Below, in pieces: positions 1-8,992 of a DNA stretch of 64,000 nucleotides. The stretch's first letter is position 1, and each line of letters begins with the position of its first letter. Source of the stretch: Leptolyngbyaceae cyanobacterium JSC-12 (GTDB taxonomy: Bacteria; Cyanobacteriota; Cyanobacteriia; Leptolyngbyales; Leptolyngbyaceae); the NCBI GenBank assembly GCA_000309945.1, contig CM001633.1, positions 4,041,912 to 4,105,911 on the forward strand. Reading direction: 5' to 3'. Position numbers and translations under genes: made by a program. The notes under the pieces were generated by a model. It did no database searches. It saw only the letters and a program-made list of their open reading frames with translations, and was not told the origin of the DNA.

Positions 1-646
1 CAGGGTAGGAGACTGGATAGAGTTTGCCCTGAGCATCTTGATAATCAAAGAAAAGCCCTCCTACACCCCGTGTTTCTTGCCGATGTTTGAGATAGAAATA
101 TTCATCACACCAGAGCTTAAACGCCTGATAGTAATGGGGATGGTGAACATCACAGGTTTGCTTTAGGGTGCGGTGAAAGTGAATCACGTCTTCTATAAAG
201 GGGTAGTAGGGGGTGAGGTCAATTCCGCCACCAAACCACCATACTGGACCTGCCTCAAAATAACGGTAGTTGAGATGGACAGTGGGAACATAGGGATTAC
301 GAGGATGCAGCACCATTGAGGTGCCTGTGGCATAAAATCCATGTCCTGCGGCTTCCGGTCGCTGAACCAGGATCGAAGGCGGTAAATCTTTGCCCCACAC
401 TTCTGAGAAATTAACTCCCCCTTGTTCAAACACACCACCATCACGGAGAACACGAGAGCGACCACCGCCACCTTCTTCACGCTCCCAAGCATCTTCCCGA
501 AACTTTCCAACTCCATCCAACTGTTCCAGCCCTTGGCAAATGTGGTCTTGCAGGCTACGCATAAATTGGCTGACTCGCTGACGAGAATCGCTAGGTGGAT
601 AGGCTTGATCAGATGCAGTTGCTTTAGAGGTGGAAAACGCAGTCAT
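1..646 (-). CDS. hemF: Coproporphyrinogen III oxidase, oxygen-dependent (3' end beyond window)
   Basis: Catalyses the O2-dependent oxidative decarboxylation of coproporphyrinogen III to protoporphyrinogen IX in heme and chlorophyll synthesis; a soluble homodimer in this family. About 215 N-terminal residues are present and the frame stays open to the window edge, so the gene is cut by the window, not broken. The core reads as HemF: a glycine-rich [19 protein letters not shown] stretch, the [18 protein letters not shown] block, [14 protein letters not shown], and [14 protein letters not shown] with conserved histidines, then [10 protein letters not shown]. The start is the ATG at 644-646 giving [13 protein letters not shown]; no clear Shine-Dalgarno is seen. 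It is divergent from the SRPBCC gene at 969. Confidence 0.97.
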   Translation of the reverse strand, partial: MTAFSTSKATASDQAYPPSDSRQRVSQFMRSLQDHICQGLEQLDGVGKFREDAWEREEGGGGRSRVLRDGGVFEQGGVNFSEVWGKDLPPSILVQRPEAAGHGFYATGTSMVLHPRNPYVPTVHLNYRYFEAGPVWWFGGGIDLTPYYPFIEDVIHFHRTLKQTCDVHHPHYYQAFKLWCDEYFYLKHRQETRGVGGLFFDYQDAQGKLYPVSYP

Positions 647-968
647 AGTTTTTCAAAGATCCAGGAGTAAATCAGTAAGTATTTTGCAGAGATTGAGAAT
701 GGGTAGCTATGGCTGATTGTTGATGTTAGAGGATCAACAGTTGCTCCCAACTTTCCATCTGAGCACAGTTAGCGCCCGTAATGATTGAAGAAATGTTGAG
801 GAACTGATCAAGGGCGATCGCTACGCCGACCTCTCCTACCTATTCCAGACAGAATGAAATTAGGCATGTAATACCGTTAAGAGTTTCTACAACTATATAA
901 AGAAGGAACGATATTGAAGCCAGGGCGCGTAAGATGAAAGTTTAGGGTTTGACTTGTAGGGTAAACAC
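647..968. other. Divergent intergenic region
   Basis: A 322-base spacer between hemF (leftward) and the SRPBCC gene (rightward). It holds one HIP1 site (GGGCGATCGCTACG near 810) and a TATATA box near 894-899 that could be a -10 element for the rightward gene. I see no convincing ORF or RNA gene. Confidence 0.4.
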
Positions 969-1490
969 ATGAGGCGATTTGGGTTCCTGCCTGGTTTCAA
1001 CCGCTCCGAGAGGCATTATCCCAACAACAACCAGTTTATTAAAACCTATCAGGCAGATAGTTCTGCTTCAGTTGATGAGTTGTGGAAAAAAATTACCGAC
1101 CTGACTGATGTTTCCTGGCATCCTATCCTTGCTAGCACCAACGTCCCCAGAGGATTAGTGGTAAAACCAGGATTAATCTACCAGGGATTTACCCGCATGA
1201 TCCCAATTCCAATTCAGATTTTCGTGGAACGAGTAAGTCCCAGGGAATTATTTAGCGTTCGGATATTAGTTATGCCAGGATTGGAAGAACAAGTGACGTA
1301 TCAAGTGCGATCAACAGTATGTGGCACTTGTGTCTCCTACTCTGTCACCCTGCGAGGGTGGTTGTCTCCATTCTTTTGGTCTTTCATGCGTCCGTGCGCG
1401 GCAAAAGTTGCTCTCAAACTGGTTCAATCAGTAGAACAGGCCGTATCCGGTAACCTCAAACCAGCTAAACGAAGCTGCTTAGACTTGTGA
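969..1490 (+). CDS. SRPBCC-family (START/polyketide-cyclase-like) protein
   Basis: A 173-residue protein with the layout of SRPBCC ligand-binding proteins: an N-terminal strand followed by ADSSASVDELWKKITDLTDVSWHPILAS (residues ~30-58), a typical helix-grip opening in which the protein domain senses or binds a hydrophobic ligand. Strands rich in V, I and T follow to about residue 140, then a long C-terminal helix (FMRPCAAKVALKLVQSVEQAV). No signal peptide or membrane span is visible, so it is probably cytoplasmic. The substrate cannot be deduced. It stands alone between divergent hemF and mrp. The ATG at 969 is the first reasonable start. Confidence 0.7.
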   Translation: MRRFGFLPGFNRSERHYPNNNQFIKTYQADSSASVDELWKKITDLTDVSWHPILASTNVPRGLVVKPGLIYQGFTRMIPIPIQIFVERVSPRELFSVRILVMPGLEEQVTYQVRSTVCGTCVSYSVTLRGWLSPFFWSFMRPCAAKVALKLVQSVEQAVSGNLKPAKRSCLDL

Positions 1491-1611
1491 TAGAGCGTCT
1501 AGATAGGTACTATAAGCATCTGTTTTAAGGCTGGGTTCTCAACTGGCTCTAAGATTGAGGTGGAAGGACAACATCAGCCGAGAGACCAATCCATTTCCTT
1601 CAGAGTGAAAC

Positions 1612-2682
1612 ATGCTCGATACCCTCAGTCCAAGTTCTGTGCTTGAAGTGCTCAAGCCTGTCGAAGATCCCGAACTGCGTAAGAGTCTAGTGGATCTAAA
1701 CATGATTCGAAATGTTGAAGTGGATGGTAGTACTGTTCGCTTTACATTGGTATTGACCACGCCTGCTTGCCCTCTGCGCCAGTTCATTGTGGAGGATTGT
1801 GAACGTGCTGTTAAAACCTTACCTGGGGTGGAGACAGTCGCTGTGGAAGTAACTGCTGAAACCCCCCAACAAAAATCTCTGCCGGATCGGCAGGGAATTG
1901 ACGGTGTGAAAAATATTCTGGCGATTTCCAGCGGCAAGGGTGGCGTGGGCAAAAGCACGATCGCGGTAAATGTGGCAGTTGCCCTAGCACAGGCAGGAGC
2001 CAAAGTGGGATTGATCGATGCGGACATCTATGGTCCGAATGCACCTACGATGCTGGGGTTAGAAGGGGCAACTGTTATCGTGCAGCAAGGTGCTACGGGA
2101 GATATGCTGGAACCTGCATTCAACCACGGGGTAAAGCTCGTGTCGATGGGCTTTTTGATCGATAAAGATCAGCCCGTCATCTGGCGAGGTCCGATGTTAA
2201 ATGGAGTGATCCGGCAATTTCTCTATCAAGTGCGGTGGGGAGATCTCGATTATTTGATCGTGGATATGCCACCCGGAACCGGAGATGCTCAGTTAACAAT
2301 GGCTCAAGCGGTGCCTATGGCAGGAGCAGTGATTGTTACTACACCTCAGACAGTGGCATTGCTGGATGCTCGGCGTGGGTTAAAAATGTTTCAGCAGTTG
2401 GGTGTTCCAGTGCTGGGAATTGTGGAGAATATGAGTTATTTCATCCCGCCTGATTTACCTGATAGGCAGTATGACATTTTTGGTTCCGCGGGAGGAGAAA
2501 AAACGGCTCAAGAGTTGCAAGTGCCGCTGTTGGGGTGTGTACCGTTGGAAATTCCGTTGCGGGAAGGAGGCGATCGCGGCTTGCCGATTGTGCTGGCAGA
2601 ACCAGAATCAGCTTCTGCTAGAGCGCTAACTGCGATCGCTCAGCAAATTGCAGCCAAAGTTTCTCTAGCGGCGTTTGCATAG
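1612..2682 (+). CDS. mrp: Mrp/NBP35-family P-loop ATPase, iron-sulfur carrier
   Basis: A 356-residue member of the ParA/MinD-like Mrp (ApbC/NBP35) family, which binds and transfers Fe-S clusters to apoproteins. An N-terminal MIP18/DUF59 domain (~5-85) includes TTPACPLRQFI. The deviant Walker A is ISSGKGGVGKSTIAVN (~104-119), followed by LIDADIYGPNAPTMLGL, Walker B-like VDMPPGTGDAQLT and the switch-like VTTPQTVALLDARRG. The C-terminal CxxC that binds the bridging cluster in many homologues is absent: the equivalent place reads ENMSYFIPPDLPDRQYDIFG. This is the form I expect in cyanobacterial members. The ATG at 1612 is favoured; rodA follows 89 bases downstream on the same strand. Confidence 0.92.
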   Translation: MLDTLSPSSVLEVLKPVEDPELRKSLVDLNMIRNVEVDGSTVRFTLVLTTPACPLRQFIVEDCERAVKTLPGVETVAVEVTAETPQQKSLPDRQGIDGVKNILAISSGKGGVGKSTIAVNVAVALAQAGAKVGLIDADIYGPNAPTMLGLEGATVIVQQGATGDMLEPAFNHGVKLVSMGFLIDKDQPVIWRGPMLNGVIRQFLYQVRWGDLDYLIVDMPPGTGDAQLTMAQAVPMAGAVIVTTPQTVALLDARRGLKMFQQLGVPVLGIVENMSYFIPPDLPDRQYDIFGSAGGEKTAQELQVPLLGCVPLEIPLREGGDRGLPIVLAEPESASARALTAIAQQIAAKVSLAAFA

Positions 2683-2771
2683 AGTGCGATTGTGAAGGTA
2701 ACAGGTTAGGAACGATAGAATAACCCCTAGTGATTTGTACCTAAGCCTGACTCTTTCACCTTAACTGTCAA

Positions 2772-4028
2772 ATGCTTCAACGCTCTTTCCCAAAAATTTA
2801 TTGGAAGTCCCTGCTGCAACCCTGGCAGAACATTGATTGGCTGCTGCTGGCATTGCCGATTGGCTTGACGGTTCTGGGATCCGTCATGATTCACAGTGTA
2901 GAGATGAGCCAGGGCGGGGCAAATTGGGCCTCTCAGCATCTCATTACCGCTGCGATAGGCTTGGTGTTTGCGTTGGCGATCTCCCGCTGGCGGTATGAGT
3001 GGTTGCTGCACTGGCATTGGGTCACCTATGGCTTGACCATTCTGTTGCTGATTGCAGTCAAATTCATCGGTACAGAGGGGCTAGGCGCACAACGCTGGAT
3101 TACGATTTTGGGTTTCAACCTCCAGCCATCCGAGTTTGCCAAATTGGGAATAATTATCACAATTGCCGCTATGCTCAGCGATCGCCCTGCCTCTACCATT
3201 CCAGCCGCACTCAGGGCACTTGCTGTTGCCGCTGTCCCCTGGATTTTTGTATTTCTAGAGCCAAATCTGGGTACCTCGCTCGTGTTTGGTGCTATCACCA
3301 TGGGAATGCTTTATTGGGGAAACGCCAATCCTGGCTGGTTGCTGCTGCTGCTTTCTCCCTTTATCTCCGCTATTTTGTTTAACGTTTTTTTGCCTGTCTG
3401 GTTTGTCTGGATTGCGATTGTTGCAGTAGTGGCATGGCGAAGTTTGCCCTGGTATCGCTTAGGAACCCTGGGGGCAGTTGTGATTAATTTGCTGTCCGGT
3501 GGTTTGGGACATTTTCTCTGGGGATTACTTAAAGAATATCAGAAGAAGCGGCTTGTCATCTTCTTGAATCCGGATCAGGATCCATTAGGGGGTGGCTATC
3601 ACCTGATTCAGTCGCGAATTGGGATTGGGGCAGGGGGGCTATGGGGACGGGGCTTGCATCAAGGGACTCAAACCCAACTGAGTTTCATTCCGGAGCAACA
3701 TACAGACTTCATCTTCGCTGCTATTGGCGAAGAGCTGGGGTTTGTGGGTTGCATGATGGTGTTATTTGCTTTTTGGCTCATTTGCCTGCGGCTGGTGATT
3801 ATTGCTCAGAATGCTAAGGATAATTTCGGCTCTATGATCGCAATCGGTGTGTTTTCGATGATCGTATTTCAGGTTACGGTTAATGTGGGCATGACCATTG
3901 GGTTATCCCCAGTCACCGGGATCCCTCTACCCTTCTTAAGTTATGGGAAATCGTCATTGCTGATGAATTTTTTGGCGCTGGGAGTGGTGGAGTCGGTTGC
4001 GAATTTCCGCCAGCGCTTAAAGTTTTAG
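2772..4028 (+). CDS. rodA: Rod-shape SEDS peptidoglycan glycosyltransferase RodA
   Basis: A 418-residue polytopic membrane protein of the SEDS (shape, elongation, division, sporulation) family, the peptidoglycan polymerase of the lateral-wall elongasome that works with a class B penicillin-binding protein. It shows about ten hydrophobic spans, RWITILGFNLQPSEFAKLGIII (~112-133), LEPNLGTSLVFGAI with the conserved E and D/N region, DQDPLGGGYHLIQSRIGIGAGGLWGRGLHQGTQ (~273-304), EQHTDFIFAAIGEELGF and the C-terminal GIPLPFLSYGKSSLL. RodA is preferred to FtsW from the RWI and GGYH blocks and the absence of a division cluster. The start ATG at 2772 lies just after mrp, so co-transcription is likely. 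Confidence 0.93.
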   Translation: MLQRSFPKIYWKSLLQPWQNIDWLLLALPIGLTVLGSVMIHSVEMSQGGANWASQHLITAAIGLVFALAISRWRYEWLLHWHWVTYGLTILLLIAVKFIGTEGLGAQRWITILGFNLQPSEFAKLGIIITIAAMLSDRPASTIPAALRALAVAAVPWIFVFLEPNLGTSLVFGAITMGMLYWGNANPGWLLLLLSPFISAILFNVFLPVWFVWIAIVAVVAWRSLPWYRLGTLGAVVINLLSGGLGHFLWGLLKEYQKKRLVIFLNPDQDPLGGGYHLIQSRIGIGAGGLWGRGLHQGTQTQLSFIPEQHTDFIFAAIGEELGFVGCMMVLFAFWLICLRLVIIAQNAKDNFGSMIAIGVFSMIVFQVTVNVGMTIGLSPVTGIPLPFLSYGKSSLLMNFLALGVVESVANFRQRLKF

Positions 4029-4155
4029 CAGGATGAGGATTTTAGAAATCATAAAGTCTACGAAATGAGACTTGAAAGCAGCTTTTATTCTGTAACTCCT
4101 TCATTCTGAAGCGTTCAGCCTGTAAGCTGGATGAGAGATTTCAAACAGTAAAACC

Positions 4156-4353
4156 ATGATTTTGCCAGGTTCAGCCGTTCGTGTAATTAATCCCAGCGAT
4201 ACCTATTACCAGTTTCAAGGATTGGTGCAGCGTGTGAGTGATGGCAAAGTTGCTGTCTTATTTGAGGGTGGAAATTGGGATAAGCTAGTGACTTTTCGCT
4301 TATCCGAATTGGAAGAAGTTGATACTATGGCGGGTAAGAAAAAAGGTAAGTAG
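4156..4353 (+). CDS. ndhS: NAD(P)H-quinone oxidoreductase subunit S
   Basis: A 65-residue protein resembling NdhS, the SH3-like subunit that helps dock ferredoxin on the cyanobacterial and chloroplast NDH-1 complex for cyclic electron flow. The diagnostic stretches are [19 protein letters not shown] (residues ~8-26) and [21 protein letters not shown] (split ~33-53). A short lysine-rich tail (AGKKKGK) follows. The ATG at 4156 opens directly with [10 protein letters not shown], the usual N-terminus. It lies 127 bases after rodA and ahead of a HAS-barrel-like protein on the same strand. Confidence 0.93.
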   Translation: MILPGSAVRVINPSDTYYQFQGLVQRVSDGKVAVLFEGGNWDKLVTFRLSELEEVDTMAGKKKGK

Positions 4354-4509
4354 GATGATAGTTACGAGTTTTGAGTTTTGAGTTGATAATTGGAACATAT
4401 GAATTAAAGTGTGGCTTCGGGTAGACTGACTCGAAGCTGCGGTGTTCTATTTGATTACACTTCGCATGGCAACAGCGATCGCTCAAGGCTCTTTCTCAAA
4501 ACTGCGTGT

Positions 4510-5190
4510 ATGCGTCTTCCTCTTCCCCAATTTGCTGCTGGAAATCGTCATCCTCATCACATTGCAGAAGTCATTCAAACTTCAACCACTGAGTTTTTGG
4601 CGCAATGCTTTGATGCGGAGACTTTAAGTTTTTCGGTGATGCCACCCTTTGGCAGTTGGGTAAAGTCGATGGAGGAAGAGTCGGGGAATCTGGTTTACGG
4701 GGTAGTTTATTATGCCTCGACTAGTCCTCTTGACTCTGTACACCGAGCACGTGCTTTAGGGTTATCGCTTCAAGAGTTACGCGATCAGCAGCCTCAAATT
4801 TTTGCCATGTTGAAAACAGAATTTCGGGCAGCGATTGTAGGCTTTCAGACCTATGGAAATTCAGCTAAGGCATTTGATGGTTCAACTTCAGCGGAAACGA
4901 ATGTAATTTATCAACATTTGCCCCCTCGTCCACCGCAACTCCATCAGGCGGTGTTTGTTTGTGAGCCAGAGGAAGTGGTGCAATTTACTGAAAAGCTAGA
5001 TTTTTTGCGATCGCTGCTACAAATGGGTTCAGTGCCCGTGGATGCTCTGATTGCTGCTACGCTTCGAGAGATTTATCAATTGCGAAAAGCTGATCGAGAA
5101 TGGTTGGTTCAGGCAGGAAGAACATTAGGTGTTTTACTGAAGGATGACTACGACCGTCTACGTGCCATCCTCAGCCAAGTTCATTTCTAG
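4510..5190 (+). CDS. HAS-barrel-like cyanobacterial protein
   Basis: A 226-residue soluble protein, probably a conserved cyanobacterial HAS-barrel domain family. The HAS barrel is the N-terminal beta-barrel also seen in HerA ATPases and archaeal ATP synthase components. Residues ~8-75 hold the barrel-like segment (HIAEVIQTSTTEFLAQCFD, PPFGSWVKS, NLVYGVVYYASTSP). A middle helix-strand region (FRAAIVGFQTYG) and a proline-rich QHLPPRPPQLHQAVF follow, then a helical C-terminus (LLQMGSVPVDALIAATLREIY). The frame is open back to a GTG at 4411, but the ATG at 4510 starts with MRLPLPQFAAGNRHP, which fits the family start better. Function is unknown; no ATPase motifs are present. Confidence 0.65.
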   Translation: MRLPLPQFAAGNRHPHHIAEVIQTSTTEFLAQCFDAETLSFSVMPPFGSWVKSMEEESGNLVYGVVYYASTSPLDSVHRARALGLSLQELRDQQPQIFAMLKTEFRAAIVGFQTYGNSAKAFDGSTSAETNVIYQHLPPRPPQLHQAVFVCEPEEVVQFTEKLDFLRSLLQMGSVPVDALIAATLREIYQLRKADREWLVQAGRTLGVLLKDDYDRLRAILSQVHF

Positions 5191-5212
5191 AGATGGATTC
5201 TCTTTACCATAG

Positions 5213-5707
5213 GTTGCAGCAACGCTGGCGGCAACATTGGCTAGTTTCCGGGCAGGTATTTTGACAGAAGATGTGCTGAATAGTGTCATTGTGTTGATGC
5301 TGGTAACCTCCACTCTGGGTCTGGTCTTAACTGCCTAGTTTGCACCGAATCTCTCCATTCCTACTCCAGTGGAAGAGTCTTTGCCAAACAGGTTTGAGGC
5401 GATCGCTCCCAGCACAGAGCCGCAATTTACGGTAATTATTTCGGTCTCTAACCTCACTACTGAAAAATATTTGTTAGAACTGGCGGCGCTGTTGGCAGGG
5501 CAGTTTAATGGGCGCATGATGCTGTGCTAACCGAGAACACCATGCCAACCTGATTGTCATGGGATGGGGGCGAAGAATGGGTTTTCAGGCACGTTGAAAA
5601 TCGTGTGTTGCAGTTGGCTGAGGTTTTGGCAGTTGCCAATCAAACTGACCTGTTCTGTGATTATGCTCAGCTCTCGTCCAAATCGTTCTTCCAGTGTAGA
5701 AAATAAT
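5213..5707 (+). pseudogene. Remnant of a Na+/H+ antiporter (CPA2 type, C-terminal part)
   Basis: Reading from 5213, the frame gives the last membrane helix and cytoplasmic tail of a cation/proton antiporter: ATLASFRAGILTEDVLNSV, then VLMLVTSTLGLVLTA and a TAG stop. The same frame continues as FAPNLSIPTPVEES and FTVIISVSNLTTEKYLLELA up to a TAA near 5528. A further segment reads HHANLIVMGWGRRMGF and then, after a frame change, VLQLAEVLAVANQTDLFCDY, resembling the universal-stress-like tail of cyanobacterial antiporters. The large N-terminal transport domain (about 380 residues) is missing. The in-frame stop, the frameshift and the missing 5' end argue for decay. Confidence 0.7.
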
Positions 5708-6137
5708 GCTCTGGGTAACCGTTCAATTAACAGAGTTACAAATTATCAAAACTGATGTATGCTATCCATCAACTGAAGACTATTAAGTTTTTTAGATAAA
5801 CAATTGGATTGTTATTTTTTCTTGGCTAATTCGCTTCGTGGAATGAGTGCAAAATACAGGAAAACCAAAAGAAAACTAAATCCACAGGGTTTGATTTCTT
5901 GCTCATTCCTTATCTTTTAGCTGTTAGAGTCTAAGCTTGTTTTATTTTAATTCTTCCTATTTAGTTTTTAATCGTTTTTATGACTTCAATGCCTTATCCG
6001 AGCTGTTTGTTTAAGCTCTCATTCAAGTATTTAAAGAGCTTGATGATACTGGGCAAGTGTTTCGCTGCTGTTGGTATGAATTTTGTTGTTCAAATGGTTT
6101 AGTTGGCTGTGGTTAACTCCCTGTTAAGGACTTCAGC
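5708..6137. other. AT-rich intergenic spacer
   Basis: About 430 bases, markedly richer in A and T than the surroundings, upstream of the receiver-domain gene. It has several TATTTA/TTTTAT stretches but no ORF of note, no hairpin followed by a T-run that I can support, and no RNA gene that I recognise. Confidence 0.4.
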
Positions 6138-6536
6138 ATGGTTTCTGCACAAACTTCTAACGTAACCAGAAATGTAAAGATTCTTCTTGTGGAAGATAAT
6201 GATATTAGTCGTCAATTAATGACTGACTTCTTAATTGATTTTGGTTATGACGTTTTGAGTTTGGATAAAGCAACTTCGTTCGCGTCGGTTATGGAGCATT
6301 TCCAGCCAAATATCATCTTGCTCGATCTCAAACTGCCAGAGATTGACGGGTTTACTTTATTGCAACAACTCCGTCAAAAGCCTGAGTGGCGACAGGTTCC
6401 CACAATTGTTGTGTCTGCCTTTGCTTTTCATGCTGATCGGCAGCGTGCCTTGGAGTTAGGTGCTCGGCGTTATTTGGTTAAACCTGTAAAGTTAATGGAG
6501 TTGATTGAGGCGCTACAGGCTGAAACGAAATTTTAG
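6138..6536 (+). CDS. Stand-alone response regulator receiver (CheY-like)
   Basis: A 132-residue single-domain receiver. Residues ~14-128 form the whole REC domain: ILLVEDNDISRQ with the acidic pair, the phosphoacceptor aspartate in IILLDLKLPEIDGF (near residue 62), VVSAF with the conserved Ser/Thr position as Ser, and the lysine in RYLVKPVK. No output domain follows, so it probably acts by protein contact, as in phosphorelays or CheY-like control. There is no kinase gene next door. The ATG at 6138 is used. Confidence 0.9.
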   Translation: MVSAQTSNVTRNVKILLVEDNDISRQLMTDFLIDFGYDVLSLDKATSFASVMEHFQPNIILLDLKLPEIDGFTLLQQLRQKPEWRQVPTIVVSAFAFHADRQRALELGARRYLVKPVKLMELIEALQAETKF

Positions 6537-6563
6537 CCTTTAACTACAACGAAATCTAAACTT

Positions 6564-6812
6564 TTAACTATTGAGAGGGGTTTCAGGAGAAGTTTCACCT
6601 TCAAGCGCAGTTGTCTGGGTAGATTGAGCTTCTGCTTCAGTTCTTTGCCCGTTGATGAATGTTTCGATGAGTTGGGTCAAGGTTTGGATTGTGCTGCCTG
6701 TTTCTGCAATCTGAGTTTCTAGTTCGTTAAGCAACAAGGTTGCAGCCTGGAGTTTATTTAAGGTCTCCTCCAGAACAGAGCGAGTTTGTGCCCGAAATTC
6801 TTCCATATCCAT
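6564..6812 (-). CDS. Small coiled-coil hypothetical protein
   Basis: An 82-residue acidic protein. Residues ~4-60 are heptad-rich and helix-forming (RSVLEETLNKLQAATLLLNE and following), which suggests a coiled coil; the last 25 residues are Thr/Glu/Ser-rich and probably disordered. It has no signal peptide, membrane span or cysteine. It converges on the receiver gene (27-base gap) and is divergent from uvrC. Not recognised as a named family; function unknown. Confidence 0.55.
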   Translation of the reverse strand: MDMEEFRAQTRSVLEETLNKLQAATLLLNELETQIAETGSTIQTLTQLIETFINGQRTEAEAQSTQTTALEGETSPETPLNS

Positions 6813-6980
6813 ACATGCTTTTCTCAGGTTGCTCGTGTTTCACAGAATACATGGATTGTTAGCTTATTTCCGTAAAATTCCGGTATTAAATAAACGGATT
6901 ACTGAATCCATTAAAATGCAGTCGGTCAGATTCAGAAATTCGCTCTAAGATTAAGGAGTCATTGCTGGGATGAAAGTGCT

Positions 6981-8936
6981 GTGGTGTTGGCAAAGCCTCT
7001 GCCGCTGGTTCAAGATCCGGAGCGTTTAGAAAATCGCTTGAGCGAGATCCCGACTGAACCTGGTGTCTACTACATGAAAGATGCCAGTGATCAGGTTCTT
7101 TATATTGGAAAATCAAAAAAGCTGCGATCGCGCATTCGGTCTTACTTCCGAGATGATCACTACCATAGCCCACGCATTGGCATGATGGTAAAGCAGGTCG
7201 TAGACATTGAATTCATCGTTACTGACACCGAAGCTGAAGCTCTAGCTCTGGAAGCCAACCTAATTAAGCAGCACCAACCTTATTACAACGTGTTGCTTAA
7301 GGATGACAAAAAATACCCGTGGCTTTGCATTACGTGGTCAGAAGATTATCCCCGAATTTTCATTACTCGAAAAAAACATTTAGGTAAAAAAGCTGACCGC
7401 TTTTATGGTCCTTATGTTGACGTAGGATTGCTGCGGCGCACACTGCATCTGGTAAAGCGCATCTTTCCGCTGAGGCAACGTCCTCAACCCCTATTTCGCG
7501 ATCGCCCTTGCCTCAACTACGACATTGGACGCTGTCCTGGAGTCTGTCAGCGGTTGATTGCGCCTGAAGAATACCACAAGATCGTGCGCAAAGTGGCGAT
7601 GGTATTCCAAGGGCGCACTGATGAATTAGTGGAGATCCTGACTGCCCAAATGGAAAAAGCCGCGGATGAGTTGAACTTTGAGGTGGCGGCACGGATTCGC
7701 GATCAAATTGCTGGCATCAAAACCCTGGCGGCTGACCAAAAAGTTGCATTGGCGGATGATACTGTTTCACGAGATGCGATCGCTCTGGCAGCCGATGAGC
7801 ACCACGCCTGTATTCAACTCTTTCAAATTCGGGCAGGGCGCTTAGTTGGACGGTTGGGATTTGTTGCTGAGGCGCAATCCGGCACCTGTGGTGAAATCTT
7901 ACAGCGTGTTTTAGAAGAGCATTATCAGAACGTAGACCCAATTGAAATCCCAGCCGAGATTCTGGTGCAGCATGAGCTACCAGACGGTGAAATCTTGGCA
8001 GAATTTTTGAGTGACACTAAAGGACGCAAAGTGTCCATTATTCAACCACAGCGTCAGACCAAAGCCGACCTGCTAGAAATGGTAGAGCGCAACGCCAGCT
8101 ATGAACTGGCTCGTACCCAACGCTTTGCTGATCGCAACACACAAGCAATGCAGGATTTAGCTGAAATTTTAGACCTCCCGGATTTGCCCCGTCGCATTGA
8201 AGGATATGACATTTCTCACATTCAAGGCTCCGATGCTGTCGCTTCTCAGGTTGTCTTCATTGATGCGTTGCCTGCCAAACAGCACTATCGCCATTACAAA
8301 ATCAAAACTCCCAGCGTTCGCTCAGGCCACTCTGATGATTTTGCCTCGATGGCAGAAGTTATCAGTCGCCGTTTTCGCAAATATGCTGCCATGAAAGAAC
8401 GAGGAGAGCCATTGCGCAGCGATCAGGCATCCGTACTGGAGCGGCATGTGTCAGCAACTTCTGACTTTCCTGATTTGATCATGATTGATGGCGGCAAAGG
8501 ACAACTTTCTGCCGTTGTGGCGGTACTGCGGGATATGAATTTACTGGAAGATGTGAAAGTGGTTAGTCTGGCAAAACAGCGAGAAGAAATTTTTTTGCCA
8601 GGAGAATCACTGCCCCTGAATACCGACGCTGAACAACCAGGGGTGCAACTGCTACGGCGCTTACGAGATGAAGCACACCGCTTTGCTGTAAGTTTTCATC
8701 GGCAAAAACGCACCGAACGCATGCGGCGATCGCGCCTGGATGAGATCCCAGGATTAGGCTTTCATCGTCAGAAACAGCTACTTGCCACCTTTCGCTCCAT
8801 TGATTATCTGCGCGAAGCGACAGTGGAGCAAATTGCAACTGTCCCAGGGATTGGACCCCGATTAGCCCAACAAATTTATGATTACTTTAATCCCAAATTA
8901 GAGGACACTGAGTCCGAACCCGCGAAGACACCATAA
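6981..8936 (+). CDS. uvrC: Excinuclease ABC subunit C
   Basis: A 651-residue UvrC, the nuclease of bacterial nucleotide excision repair that makes both incisions after UvrAB loads at a lesion. The N-terminal GIY-YIG domain (~22-105) shows [21 protein letters not shown] cysteine-rich linker ([14 protein letters not shown], ~178-190) follows, then the UVR motif for UvrB contact ([18 protein letters not shown], ~230-247) and the RNase H-like endonuclease with [15 protein letters not shown] and [12 protein letters not shown] tandem helix-hairpin-helix comes last ([26 protein letters not shown]). The start is a GTG (6981). uvrA is on the opposite strand about 3.6 kb on. Confidence 0.98.
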   Translation: MVLAKPLPLVQDPERLENRLSEIPTEPGVYYMKDASDQVLYIGKSKKLRSRIRSYFRDDHYHSPRIGMMVKQVVDIEFIVTDTEAEALALEANLIKQHQPYYNVLLKDDKKYPWLCITWSEDYPRIFITRKKHLGKKADRFYGPYVDVGLLRRTLHLVKRIFPLRQRPQPLFRDRPCLNYDIGRCPGVCQRLIAPEEYHKIVRKVAMVFQGRTDELVEILTAQMEKAADELNFEVAARIRDQIAGIKTLAADQKVALADDTVSRDAIALAADEHHACIQLFQIRAGRLVGRLGFVAEAQSGTCGEILQRVLEEHYQNVDPIEIPAEILVQHELPDGEILAEFLSDTKGRKVSIIQPQRQTKADLLEMVERNASYELARTQRFADRNTQAMQDLAEILDLPDLPRRIEGYDISHIQGSDAVASQVVFIDALPAKQHYRHYKIKTPSVRSGHSDDFASMAEVISRRFRKYAAMKERGEPLRSDQASVLERHVSATSDFPDLIMIDGGKGQLSAVVAVLRDMNLLEDVKVVSLAKQREEIFLPGESLPLNTDAEQPGVQLLRRLRDEAHRFAVSFHRQKRTERMRRSRLDEIPGLGFHRQKQLLATFRSIDYLREATVEQIATVPGIGPRLAQQIYDYFNPKLEDTESEPAKTP

Positions 8937-8992
8937 ACTTTTATAGTCAGTACAAAAATAATCCTGCTAGGTCTGTTTCCGATTCATGGCTT

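Noticed and set aside
1539-2027. Minus-strand ORF opposite mrp
   Set aside because: Shadow of mrp's conserved frame; Ser/Pro/Ala-rich without homology and overlaps the Walker A region.
4411-4509. Longer N-terminus (GTG at 4411) for the HAS-barrel-like gene
   Set aside because: The added 33 residues look unlike the protein and the family start fits the ATG at 4510.
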